DNA of 64,000 nt, from assembly GCA_030615175.1 (NCBI GenBank), contig JAUWZX010000001.1:126566-190565 (forward strand), written 5' to 3'. Below the pieces are notes generated by a model. It saw only the letters and a list, made by a program, of their open reading frames with translations, was not told the origin of the DNA and ran no database searches. Below are positions 16,850-24,753 of this stretch, in pieces. The DNA comes from Candidatus Parvarchaeota archaeon (GTDB lineage: Archaea; Nanobdellota; Nanobdellia; WJKC01). How positions within the stretch are numbered: position 1 is the first letter of the stretch; each line of letters opens with the position of its first letter. Made by a program: the position numbers and the translations under genes.

Positions 16850-18865
16850 ATGAAGACAATCATTTCAAGCCTTGACTTAACTTGCATTGTCCGTGAACTT
16901 GCAGAACTTAGGGATGCTAAGGTTGAGAAGGTTTACCAGATTAATGATGAATTCATTTTTAAATTATACAAGGAGGGTAAGCCCACGAAAACAGAAAGTT
17001 TTCGGGGTGCTGGGACAAAGTCTCATGCACATTACATTTTAAGGGTTATTAATGGCAAACTCATTCACTTAACTCAGTACTTGAAGGAGAATCCTGAAGT
17101 TCCAAGCCACTTCTGCATGTACCTGCGCAAGTATTTGCATGGCGGCAGGATTGTAAGCATAACACAGCCAGGAATGGAGCGGATAGTTGAGGTCAGGATA
17201 AGGGCTGGGGCTTCCATTTACAGGCTTATTTTCGAGTTATTCTCTAAAGGTAATGTCATAGTTACTGATGATTCACATAAGATAAGGCAGGTGCTTAAAG
17301 TTAAGAGTTATGGTTCAAGGGAGTTGCGTCCTAACAGGCCTTATAATTATCCTCCATCCAAGTTTGATTTAAGTCATTTAAGCGTTTTATCCTTTAAGCG
17401 TGCAATCAAGGGCAGCAGGAAGGATAAGTTAGTCACTGCTTTAGCAGTTAACGTGGCATTGGGTGGTTCTTATGCTGAGGAAGTCTGCCTTAACTCCAAG
17501 ATTGATAAGGACAAGGATCCTAAAATGTTATCTGATGATGAAATTAATAAGTGTTATGAGCATCTTGTCTCGCTTGTTAAGAAAGTTAAGTATTTAGAGC
17601 TTAATCCCAGAGTAATACTTAAAGAGGGTATTCCAATTGATGTTGCTCCTTTCAAGTTAAAGATTTATGAGGATGCTGATTGCAAGGAGTTCCCTAATTT
17701 TAACATGGCTCTTGATTATTATTATGTTGCCAGCGAGAAAGCTTCTTTTGAGATGCGAAAGCAGGAAACCATTGCTTCGGAAAGGGCGCGGATTAAGCAT
17801 CAGGTTATGGGGCAGGAAACGCATTTAAAGGATATGAAGCGGGAGGCAGAGGCGTTGAGGGTGAAGGCGGAGTCCTTGAAGTCTAATCTTTATCTTGTGC
17901 AGTCAGTTCAGGAGTCATTATTGAATGCTAAGCGCGGCGGTTATTCATGGATTGATATTAGGGGAATGCTTAAGCGTGAGAAGGATTCAGGAAGTCCTGA
18001 AGCACTTCTTGTTAAGGATTTAAGCCCTGACACAATGTCCATGATTCTTGACATTAATGATGGATTAGAGGTTGGCTTGAGCGAGGACGTTGCTGAATTA
18101 ATGAATTCATTATTTGAGCGCGCTAAGAAATTAGAGTCAAAGTTTGAAGGAACTCTTAACGCTATTGGGGATTCGAAGAAGAAGCTGGATGATTTAAGTG
18201 TTTCAGATGTTTCTTTTGAGCGTAATGTTCCAAAGAAGGTTTTTCATAAGGCAAGTGAGTGGTATGCTCATTTTAAATGGTTTTATTCAAGCGAAGGATT
18301 CTTAGTTATTACTGGGCGTGATGCGCGTCAGAACGAAGAATTAATTAATAAGTACTTGGAGCCCAAGGACCTTGTCCTGCACGCTGATGTTCATGGCAGT
18401 CCTTTTACCATTATTCGTGACGGCAAGTCTTCTGGCGAGCCTACTCGTTTAGAGGCTGCGCAGTTCACTGCACTTCATTCAAGGGCTTGGGAGTTAAAGT
18501 CATCTATTGATGTTTATTATGTTAAGCCGCATCAGGTTAGCAAGCAGGTTCCTTCAGGCGAGTACATATCCACCGGAGCCTTCATGGTTACTGGTAAGAA
18601 GAGTTATGTGCGGAACGTATTATCAGAGTTATGTGTTGGCGTTGAGGAGTTAGGTGATTTTAATTACCGTTTAATTACTGGTCCAAAACCTGCTGTTGTT
18701 AAGAAATCCAGGCATTACTTAATACTCCATCCTGGTGATGATTCAAAGTCAGAGGTCATTAAGAAGGTTAGAGAGCATTTTAAGAATTATGGTTACAGCA
18801 TACCGACTGAGGAGTTGCAGAAGGCATTGCCGAGCAAGGGCTTCAAGGTGTATTCAATTGTTTAA
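16850..18865 (+). CDS. rqcH: NFACT/RqcH ribosome quality-control protein with an inserted palindromic element
   Basis: The 671-residue homologue of Rqc2/NEMF and bacterial RqcH binds split large ribosomal subunits carrying stalled nascent chains and adds C-terminal tails. Visible parts are the NFACT-N domain (to ~residue 190), an HhH-like middle, a long coiled coil (ERARIKHQVMGQETHLKDMKREAE and after), and the NFACT-R domain (GRDARQNEELINKYLEPKDLVLHADVHGS). Residues 45-60 (PTKTESFRGAGTKSHA) come from a 53-bp element also present at 14174. Removing them rejoins LYKEGK to HYILRVINGKLIHLTQY, the normal family continuity. A TATA-like box lies at about 16831-16840. The last codons overlap a TTG-started YjbQ gene. 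Confidence 0.92.
   Translation: MKTIISSLDLTCIVRELAELRDAKVEKVYQINDEFIFKLYKEGKPTKTESFRGAGTKSHAHYILRVINGKLIHLTQYLKENPEVPSHFCMYLRKYLHGGRIVSITQPGMERIVEVRIRAGASIYRLIFELFSKGNVIVTDDSHKIRQVLKVKSYGSRELRPNRPYNYPPSKFDLSHLSVLSFKRAIKGSRKDKLVTALAVNVALGGSYAEEVCLNSKIDKDKDPKMLSDDEINKCYEHLVSLVKKVKYLELNPRVILKEGIPIDVAPFKLKIYEDADCKEFPNFNMALDYYYVASEKASFEMRKQETIASERARIKHQVMGQETHLKDMKREAEALRVKAESLKSNLYLVQSVQESLLNAKRGGYSWIDIRGMLKREKDSGSPEALLVKDLSPDTMSMILDINDGLEVGLSEDVAELMNSLFERAKKLESKFEGTLNAIGDSKKKLDDLSVSDVSFERNVPKKVFHKASEWYAHFKWFYSSEGFLVITGRDARQNEELINKYLEPKDLVLHADVHGSPFTIIRDGKSSGEPTRLEAAQFTALHSRAWELKSSIDVYYVKPHQVSKQVPSGEYISTGAFMVTGKKSYVRNVLSELCVGVEELGDFNYRLITGPKPAVVKKSRHYLILHPGDDSKSEVIKKVREHFKNYGYSIPTEELQKALPSKGFKVYSIV
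16979..17031 (+). repeat. ORF-embedded double-hairpin element, copy 2 (inside rqcH)
   Basis: Bases 16979-17022 are identical to the minus strand of 14183-14226. The remaining 9 bases differ at three positions, one of which turns a stem G-C pair into a G-U wobble and so preserves the second hairpin as RNA. It is read as KPTKTESFRGAGTKSHA, a different frame from copy 1. It sits between two strands of the NFACT-N domain, consistent with a tolerated surface-loop insertion. Confidence 0.85.
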
Positions 18866-19268
18866 GGAAGTTTCTTTCAAGACTGAGCGCAGGATTCAAG
18901 TTATTAATCTTGATTCAGAACTTGCGAATCTTGAACTTAGTGGTGATGGCTTACTGTTCGCTTTTACTCCTCACGCTACTGCTGCCTTGATTCTTAATGA
19001 GGCTGAATCAGGTCTTATGGAGGATTTTGAGGAATGGATTTCAAAGAATTTTAATGGTTCCTGGAGGCATGACAGGATTGATGATAATGCTTCCTCTCAC
19101 TTAGCGTCAGGAATGCTTGGTCAGTTCGTGTTAATGCCTGTTAAGAGTGGCAGGATTGTTCGAGGAATCTGGCAGAACTTATTATTTATTGAGTTAGATG
19201 GCCCTCGCAGCCAGCGCAGGGTTATTTTTAAGTTTTTACTGCAAAAAAAAAATAATAAGAAAAAATAA
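18858..19268 (+). CDS. YjbQ/UPF0047 family protein
   Basis: This 136-residue member of the YjbQ family (beta-rich, trimeric; some members show weak thiamin-phosphate synthase activity, true role open) has the hallmark stretches FTPHATAALILNEAE, WRHDRIDDNASSHLASGMLG and a GIWQNLLFIELDGPRSQR ending. No ATG fits. The best start is TTG at 18858, giving a normal MFKEVSFKTERR-like N-terminus and overlapping the rqcH stop (TTGTTTAA), which suggests coupled translation. A longer frame from 18735 only reads rqcH out of frame. The gene ends in an A-rich, lysine-rich tail. Confidence 0.82.
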   Translation: MFKEVSFKTERRIQVINLDSELANLELSGDGLLFAFTPHATAALILNEAESGLMEDFEEWISKNFNGSWRHDRIDDNASSHLASGMLGQFVLMPVKSGRIVRGIWQNLLFIELDGPRSQRRVIFKFLLQKKNNKKK

Positions 19269-19275
19269 ATGCTTT

Positions 19276-19449
19276 TTATAAGTCGTATTCTTTGATTGTT
19301 TTCCTGCCGTTTGCTTTAGCCCTTTTCGCTGCTTTTTCAATGATTCCAGCCACTTTAATATCAAGGGCGCCTAATACGCTGTCCGGAAGCCTCATGTTTA
19401 ATTTCTTTGCTTCTTCCTTATTTGCCTTTTTAGTTATTAACCTTGCCAT
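19276..19449 (-). CDS. Small histone-fold-like protein (57 aa)
   Basis: The minus-strand frame from the ATG complementary to 19447-19449 encodes 57 residues, MARLITKKANKEEAKKLNMR through KANGRKTIKEYDL. The pattern of a helix with Val/Leu spacing, then AAKRAKANGRKTIKEYDL, matches the second half of archaeal histone and DUF1931/NF-Y-like folds, where the GRKTI loop precedes the last helix. It is shorter than a standard archaeal histone (65-70 residues) and seems to lack most of helix 1, so it may be a minimal or partner-dependent histone-fold protein. It would bind DNA as a dimer or heterodimer (inference). It is convergent with the YjbQ gene, 7 bp away. Confidence 0.7.
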   Translation of the reverse strand: MARLITKKANKEEAKKLNMRLPDSVLGALDIKVAGIIEKAAKRAKANGRKTIKEYDL

Positions 19450-19527
19450 AACCCTAAAGTAATGTTTATGCCTGTTTTAAATGTTATTGAAAGAATTATA
19501 ATGGAAAAAGTTTTTAAGAGTGAGTTA

Positions 19528-19923
19528 TTAGTAGTAGACTTCTGTTTCTTCTTTTGGTTTTTGGGGTTTGAATAACTTGAATTCTTCACTTATTTTCTCT
19601 TCTTCAGGCGGCTTGCTTTCCATGAATTCTCCGAAACTGGTTGCTGGCTCTTCATCATGCTCCCAGGCAGTTTCTTTCGGTTCATTCATTAATCTTCTTA
19701 GCTTCTTGTCATGAATTCTTAATCCTTCATTAACCGCATCCCTTAATGCTCTTGCCTCGTCAGGGCTTAATTTAAAACCTGCTTTCGGGTATTCTTCTTC
19801 CCCAATTTTTATTAGGAATCTGCCTTCTCTAACCAGCCTTTCCTTTTCAGGTTCTTCTAATTCAATTCCTAACCAAGTATTCCTTCCCTGCCATTTATGC
19901 CTTTTATAAAATAATCTCATCAT
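19528..19923 (-). CDS. Hypothetical charged protein, 131 aa
   Basis: I do not recognise the family. Residues 1-85 look like a folded domain (YKRHKWQGRNTWLGIELEEPE, then LIKIGEEEYPKAGFKLSPDEARALRDAVNEGLRIHDKK). The last ~45 residues are Glu/Pro/Lys-rich, probably disordered, and end in EVYY. There is no membrane helix. It is divergent from cca across a 64-bp promoter gap. An adjacent second ATG (19920) could also be the start. The domain followed by a disordered tail suggests a nucleic-acid or protein-binding accessory role, but this is a guess. Confidence 0.6.
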   Translation of the reverse strand: MMRLFYKRHKWQGRNTWLGIELEEPEKERLVREGRFLIKIGEEEYPKAGFKLSPDEARALRDAVNEGLRIHDKKLRRLMNEPKETAWEHDEEPATSFGEFMESKPPEEEKISEEFKLFKPQKPKEETEVYY

Positions 19924-19987
19924 CCTTATTTAAGATTATTTTACGTTATTAAAGTTTTTATTTGCGTAATTAATTATTATTATTTCA

Positions 19988-21211
19988 ATGAATTCAGTTA
20001 TCAGTAAGGCGCGTAAGTTAGTTATTCCAAGTAGGGGTGAGTCTGCTCGTTTTAACAGATTTGTTTCAGAGGTTGCTTCAATGCTTGTTAATGCTTTTTC
20101 TTCTTCAGGCTTGAATGTTGAAGTCGTTGTTGGAGGCAGTTTCTCGCGTGACACGTGGCTTCCAGGCGCTCATGATGCTGATTTATTCATCCGTTTTATG
20201 GATGAGCATGACTTAAAGTCTTTTTCAAAAGTAATTACTGCTGTCTTCCCTAAAGCTGTTAGGATTAAGGGTTCGCGTGATTACTTTAAGATTAATTATA
20301 ATGGTTTTGAGTTCGAATTCATTCCTGTTCTTAAGATTAACTCTCCTTTGGATGCTAAGAATTCAATGGATGCTTCATTTTTCCATATTGATTATGTTAG
20401 GTCAAGGCTTGTTAATACATTGCCTTTAGAGGTTCGTTTGCTTAAGTTATTCTCTAAAGTGCATGGCGTTTACGGTGCTGAATCCTATGTTTCAGGTTTT
20501 TCAGGTTATGTTCTTGAGTTATTAATAATTCATTATAAATCCTTTAAGAGGGTTGTTAAAGCGGTTGCTGGATTTAAGCAGGGCGCATTCATTGATTTAA
20601 TGAAGTATTATGATTCAAAGTCAAGTGCTTGCAAGGCTTTGGGCTTTAAGGCTGAATGTCCTTTAATCATTATTGACCCTGTTAATCCGCTGCGTAATGC
20701 TGCGAGGAGTGTTAGTTATCATAGTTTTTCTAAGCTGGTTTTTGCTGCAAGAAGGTTTTTAGATAAGCCAGGCATTTCATTTTTTAAGATTCCGGTAATG
20801 ACTAAGGATTCATTGCAGAGGCTTGCCAGTAAGAGAGGGCATTTCATTTTCTTTAAGAAGTTTGCTCCAACTCTTAGGAAGGATGCTTTTTTCTCAAAGT
20901 TATTGCATGAGCTTAAGAAGGTTGCAGGGATTCTGGAGTCACTTGACTTCTTTGTTTATGATTATGGTTTCCTTGAGTCAGGGCTTGTTTATTTTGAGGT
21001 TGTGAATTCAATTCTTCCTTCTGTTAAGAGGGTTGTTGGTCCAAGCGTTTACATTGATGGACATAATCTTAAGAGGTTTTTAAGCAAGAAGCGCAGGGTT
21101 ATTCATGGTCCTTATATTATGGATGGCCGGGTATGCTTTGATGTTAAGCGTGAAGCAGTTCATGTTAAACCATTGTTAATGAAGTTGTTAGCTGATATAT
21201 CCTTCTCTTAG
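19988..21211 (+). CDS. cca: CCA-adding enzyme (archaeal class I tRNA nucleotidyltransferase)
   Basis: The 407-residue enzyme adds or repairs the 3' CCA of tRNAs without a template. The class I signature is VVVGGSFSRDTWLPGAHDADLFIRF, with the GS and DxD catalytic residues near 45-65. A further acidic strand, FEFEFIPVL, supplies the third carboxylate. The C-terminal body and tail domains follow, at slightly less than the usual ~440-residue length. The last 24 bp overlap the convergent unknown gene at 21188. Identification is firm. Confidence 0.92.
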   Translation: MNSVISKARKLVIPSRGESARFNRFVSEVASMLVNAFSSSGLNVEVVVGGSFSRDTWLPGAHDADLFIRFMDEHDLKSFSKVITAVFPKAVRIKGSRDYFKINYNGFEFEFIPVLKINSPLDAKNSMDASFFHIDYVRSRLVNTLPLEVRLLKLFSKVHGVYGAESYVSGFSGYVLELLIIHYKSFKRVVKAVAGFKQGAFIDLMKYYDSKSSACKALGFKAECPLIIIDPVNPLRNAARSVSYHSFSKLVFAARRFLDKPGISFFKIPVMTKDSLQRLASKRGHFIFFKKFAPTLRKDAFFSKLLHELKKVAGILESLDFFVYDYGFLESGLVYFEVVNSILPSVKRVVGPSVYIDGHNLKRFLSKKRRVIHGPYIMDGRVCFDVKREAVHVKPLLMKLLADISFS

Positions 21212-21652
21212 TTCTTTTTTTCCTTTTTCACTCCATTTCTTAATGTATCTTGTTAAGTACTTTCTTACTATTGGTTTTAATTTCTTGTAGAATTCGTAGT
21301 TTTTACTTATTTGTTTTATTCTTTCCTCTTTGCTTATGTAGTTTGCCTTTATTGTTATCCAGTATTGAGTCATTATTTTCTTGTAAGTGTTGAATAATTC
21401 TTTTTTTTCTTTTCCAGTGAAGAATTTATGTTCTATAAGGCAGCAGTACTGTTGCGGGTGGAATATGCCTTCCAAGTCTAATTTAACTTTTAGTATTCTG
21501 TCCCACATCCTGCCGAGTACTTGACTTATTATTCCTGATGTTTCATTTAATTCAAAGTCAAATTCTTCTTCTAATTCTTTCAGGCTTGGCAGTCCGTACT
21601 TCTTTTTGTATTCATTATACTTCTTTACTGCTTTAATTCTTGATTCAGCCAT
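21188..21652 (-). CDS. Hypothetical helical protein, 154 aa
   Basis: No family is recognised. The sequence is Lys/Glu/Tyr-rich and almost wholly helical (KYNEYKKKYGLPSLKELEEEFDFEL), with a His/Cys patch in the middle (GIFHPQQYCCLIEHKFF) and a very basic C-terminus. Such small basic helical proteins are common in DPANN genomes, often binding RNA or membranes, but this copy gives no direct evidence. It is convergent with cca (24-bp overlap) and divergent from the HIT gene across a 65-bp gap with TATA-like tracts. Confidence 0.6.
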   Translation of the reverse strand: MAESRIKAVKKYNEYKKKYGLPSLKELEEEFDFELNETSGIISQVLGRMWDRILKVKLDLEGIFHPQQYCCLIEHKFFTGKEKKELFNTYKKIMTQYWITIKANYISKEERIKQISKNYEFYKKLKPIVRKYLTRYIKKWSEKGKKELREGYIS

Positions 21653-21717
21653 TAAATTTTTGCGAATAATAATTCCTTTATAAACTTTTATAAGTTAATT
21701 CTTGGTAATTATTAGTC

Positions 21718-22245
21718 ATGCCTGGAGAGCAGGAGCAGTGTATTTTCTGCCTGATTAAGGATAAGAAGTCGCCGAGTTTTGCTGTTTATGAGGATGATTT
21801 TGTTATTTCAGTGCTTGACAGGGCTCCTGCAACTAAGGGTCATTTAATAGTTATTCCTAAAAGGCATGTTAGCGGGATTCATGAGTTAAGTGAGGAGGAG
21901 GTTTCAAAGTTATTCATTGCTTGTCAGAGAATTATTTTCGCCCAGTCTCAGGTGTTGGATTGTGAGGGAGTGAATCTTGTTTACTCAATGGGTTCTGGTG
22001 CTGGTCAGAGGAGTCCTCACATGATTGTTTACTTAATCCCTCGTTATAAGGATGACCAGGTGTCAATTGTTTGGAATCCGGCTAAGTTGACTGATGATGA
22101 TATGAAGGAAGTTTTTAATGCTTTAAGCCAGGTGTTAAAGGGTGCTGCAATGCCTGTGATTGCTGAGAAGGAGCCTGTAGTTATTGAGGAGAAGCCTAAG
22201 GAAGAGGAATTGATTGAGAAGAAGCCGAGAGTGCCTGATTATTGA
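21718..22245 (+). CDS. HIT-family protein with a degenerate histidine triad
   Basis: The 175-residue protein has a HIT domain to about residue 125: CIFCLIKDKKSPSF with the CxxC zinc half-site, APATKGHLIVIPKRHV, then GSGAGQRSPHMIVYLIPRY. In active HIT hydrolases the last motif is H-x-H-x-H before a hydrophobic pair and P-R. Here only the first His remains, and the middle (nucleophilic) His is Ile. Nucleotidyl-hydrolase activity is therefore doubtful, although the fold and nucleotide pocket look intact. A Glu/Lys/Pro-rich tail of ~40 residues follows. The end overlaps the convergent prepilin peptidase by 7 bp. Confidence 0.82.
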   Translation: MPGEQEQCIFCLIKDKKSPSFAVYEDDFVISVLDRAPATKGHLIVIPKRHVSGIHELSEEEVSKLFIACQRIIFAQSQVLDCEGVNLVYSMGSGAGQRSPHMIVYLIPRYKDDQVSIVWNPAKLTDDDMKEVFNALSQVLKGAAMPVIAEKEPVVIEEKPKEEELIEKKPRVPDY

Positions 22246-23099
22246 AGCAGGTTAATTATTGTTTCCGCGTTTGACAGGCCGTAAGTGCTTAGTATTAGCA
22301 TTATATTGCCAATCATCATTGTTGCTATCAGCGTGATTAGTAGTGCTGGGACGTAAGCAATACCATCCTTTATTTTAACTGTCTTGATTTTCCCTTGCGC
22401 GTACCATTTCATTAATTGTTTGACTTCTTTTTTTGATAATCCTTCTTTTTTGGGCGTAATCTTTTTCCTTCCTATCTTTATTTCTTCCAGCAGCCAGTCC
22501 CCGTCCATTAATTCAGGTATTCTTGCATCTTTTTTAAAGCATTTTTTCTCAATTTCCTTGAATAACCTGCTCATTGAGCCAGTCATTACTGCAGCGCTTA
22601 GTAGTAATGCCATTAACAAGTTCATTACGTTGAACAGTATTATGCAGGTGATTACTCCGATTATCATCATTGCTTTGTCAAGTGCTTTAATCTTAATTTT
22701 TTCCTTGCTCATTAATCCTATGATGATTATTGCCGGCACTCCATAGAATCCTCCTATGAGTAATAAGTTTGCCAGGTAGTCAAGGAAGTAGGGTATTGTT
22801 TCACCCTGAAACCATGATATTAGTACTCCAAGGGCTGTTACTAGTTTAGTGTCTCCTCCACCCCACATGCCTGTTTTGTACATTGAGTAGCCGAAAATGA
22901 ATAGTATGGCTGTTGAAGGTATTGACCATATTGCTGTCATCCAATTATTTGTTTCAATTGCGTAGGCAATCCTTAGTATTATTGCTATTATTATGAATGA
23001 GTAATTAACGTAGTCAGGGATGTATTTCCATTTCATATCATATGCTGATGCTATTAAAAGCATTGCCAGTGCTGTTCCCAGAATGATTATTTCAATCAT
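22239..23099 (-). CDS. Archaeal type IV prepilin/preflagellin peptidase (A24)
   Basis: This 286-residue membrane aspartic protease cleaves class III signal peptides of archaeal pilins or archaellins at the cytoplasmic face. Catalytic Asp residues are in ASAYDMKWKYIPDYVNY and in the GGGDTKLVTALG (GxGD) motif. There are about six membrane helices and a ~60-residue cytoplasmic loop (residues ~185-245) before the last helix. Its presence implies the cell makes type IV pilus-like filaments, although no pilin or secretion ATPase lies in this window. PibD- or FlaK-like specificity cannot be separated. Confidence 0.88.
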   Translation of the reverse strand: MIEIIILGTALAMLLIASAYDMKWKYIPDYVNYSFIIIAIILRIAYAIETNNWMTAIWSIPSTAILFIFGYSMYKTGMWGGGDTKLVTALGVLISWFQGETIPYFLDYLANLLLIGGFYGVPAIIIIGLMSKEKIKIKALDKAMMIIGVITCIILFNVMNLLMALLLSAAVMTGSMSRLFKEIEKKCFKKDARIPELMDGDWLLEEIKIGRKKITPKKEGLSKKEVKQLMKWYAQGKIKTVKIKDGIAYVPALLITLIATMMIGNIMLILSTYGLSNAETIINLLQ

Positions 23100-23153
23100 T
23101 GTTATTTATTTATTAAGTAAGTTTTTAATTGTGTTGTGCTTTATCCTTTTTTC

Positions 23154-23891
23154 ATGTTATTCCTGGTTGGTCTTGGTTTGTCAGGTGTTAAGGATTTGTC
23201 GCTTAAGGCTTTTGATGTATTGAAGTCCTCTAATCATGTTTTCCTTGAGAATTATACTGGGGTGTTCAGGGATTTGAAGAGTCTTGAGTCCTTGATTAGT
23301 AAGTCTGTTCAGGTTCTTGCCCGTTCAGAGGTTGAGGAGAAGAAGGATTTCCTGGTTCTTGCCAGAAAACATAAGGTTGCCTTGCTTGTTCAGGGCGACC
23401 CATTATCAGCCACCACTCATATAGGGATTCTTCTTGAATGCGTTAAGAGGAAAGTTAAGTTTGAAGTTATTCATTCTTCTTCAGTGTTCACTGCTGTTGC
23501 CCGCACTGGTTTATCTCTTTATAAGTTCGGCAAGACTGCGAGCATTCCATTGCCTGAGCCTGGTTTTAATCCTTCATCTTTTTACAAAATCTTTGTTAGT
23601 AATCAGTTAATTGGAGCTCACACGCTTTTCCTGCTTGACTTAAAGCCTGACAGGGATAAGTATTTATCAATTCCTGAGGCTGTTAAGATTCTTAAGAAGC
23701 TTGATTCTAAAAAGTATGTTAATAAGTTTTTTGGCTGCGCCCGCCTCGGGTTTAAGGATGAATTAATTGTTTATGGTTCTGCCAGTAAATTAATGAAGGT
23801 TGACTGGGGCGCGCCTCCTTACTGCCTCGTAGTCCCTGCTGAACTGCACTTCATGGAGGAAGAGTTCTTAAAGCGTTTCTCCATTCCTTAG
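23154..23891 (+). CDS. dphB: Diphthine synthase
   Basis: The 245-residue SAM-dependent methyltransferase acts in diphthamide formation on elongation factor 2. Characteristic stretches are MLFLVGLGLSGVKDLSLKAFDVLKSSNHVFLENYTG at the N-terminus and LLVQGDPLSATTHIGILLEC near residue 90. I start at 23154, about 25 bp after the TATA-like GTTTTTAATTG; the ATG at 23136 would add six residues. The 3' end overlaps the convergent decarboxylase-like gene by 41 bp, the longest convergent overlap in this part. Confidence 0.9.
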   Translation: MLFLVGLGLSGVKDLSLKAFDVLKSSNHVFLENYTGVFRDLKSLESLISKSVQVLARSEVEEKKDFLVLARKHKVALLVQGDPLSATTHIGILLECVKRKVKFEVIHSSSVFTAVARTGLSLYKFGKTASIPLPEPGFNPSSFYKIFVSNQLIGAHTLFLLDLKPDRDKYLSIPEAVKILKKLDSKKYVNKFFGCARLGFKDELIVYGSASKLMKVDWGAPPYCLVVPAELHFMEEEFLKRFSIP

Positions 23892-24753
23892 CGTTAATTC
23901 TTGGCTTCTTCCTTGTCCAGTTGCTTGCCATGCTCATCGTGTATGCTCCGCAGTTCTTAATGCGCAGGCAGTCGCCTGCCTTGACTCTGGGCAAATTATG
24001 CTTTCCTATATTATCAATGTCTGTTGGTATTGGACCGCACACCCTGTAAACATGATTCTTCTTCTCATTTTCTTTCCCAATCACTTCTACTTCGTATTTT
24101 GACATGCTTAACTTGTTGAAGAAATTAATTCCTGTATCAATTATCACGTTCTTTCCTTTAATCATTAATATTCTTGTTTTTAATTCGCATGCATTCTCAA
24201 CTAATGCCCTGCCAGGTTCAATGATTAATTTTTTATCAGTCTTTTTTAGCAACTTGATTTTTTCTTCATTTATTCCTCCGCCTGCATCAATAATGCCTGC
24301 ACTAGTCTTATCTGCAAGCCTTAACGCTTTTTTTAAGTATTTTTTCCATTCGCTTGTTTTAGCCCTGCTTGAGTGGAATGAAATGCAGTCCCATTTACTT
24401 TTTAGTATTTCTTTTTCATTTAGTCCTATCTTGCTGTCTTTGAATAATTTCATTCTTGCTCCTCGAAGCCCCAGAACTTTCTGCTCTGCTGACTCAACAT
24501 TCTGCAAGCAGCACTTAAGCTGTTTAGTTATGAATCCGTTTATTATAATTTTCTCAAATCCAATCTTCTTTGCTATTTCATATTCATATTCTGAGCATAT
24601 TTCCACTGCACTGCCCTGTTCTTTTAGTGTTTTTAGTATTCTTTTATCATAATTTGCTTTCAAGGCGTAAGCAATAATTGCATTAGGCAATGCTTTCTTT
24701 AGTCTTTCATAGTTTTCCTTTACTTTTGATAAGTGAATTATTATTTCTGGCAT
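23851..24753 (-). CDS. Short group-IV (alanine-racemase-fold) PLP decarboxylase-like protein
   Basis: The 300-residue relative of ornithine/diaminopimelate decarboxylases keeps the PLP Lys in IAYALKANYD, the phosphate-binding Gly-rich IIDAGGGIN, EPGRALVE, and GAYTMSMASN near the end. At ~300 residues it is about a quarter shorter than the family. The usual catalytic Cys of the GPxCDxxD motif is Pro here (GPIPTDIDNI). Decarboxylation is therefore uncertain; racemisation, a different decarboxylation or PLP binding are alternatives. It is the last gene of a six-gene minus-strand operon, and its start overlaps taw2 by 13 bp. Confidence 0.75.
   Translation of the reverse strand: MPEIIIHLSKVKENYERLKKALPNAIIAYALKANYDKRILKTLKEQGSAVEICSEYEYEIAKKIGFEKIIINGFITKQLKCCLQNVESAEQKVLGLRGARMKLFKDSKIGLNEKEILKSKWDCISFHSSRAKTSEWKKYLKKALRLADKTSAGIIDAGGGINEEKIKLLKKTDKKLIIEPGRALVENACELKTRILMIKGKNVIIDTGINFFNKLSMSKYEVEVIGKENEKKNHVYRVCGPIPTDIDNIGKHNLPRVKAGDCLRIKNCGAYTMSMASNWTRKKPRINAKEWRNALRTLPP

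Noticed and set aside
14174-17031. Insertion sequence or MITE carrying the 53-bp repeat
   Set aside because: No transposase, target-site duplication or terminal repeats beyond the hairpins are visible, and the copies are in-frame within genes, unlike typical IS remnants.
18735-19268. 177-residue open frame with an ATG at 18735 for the YjbQ gene
   Set aside because: Its first ~41 residues only read the rqcH 3' end out of frame and match nothing in the family; TTG at 18858 gives the normal N-terminus.
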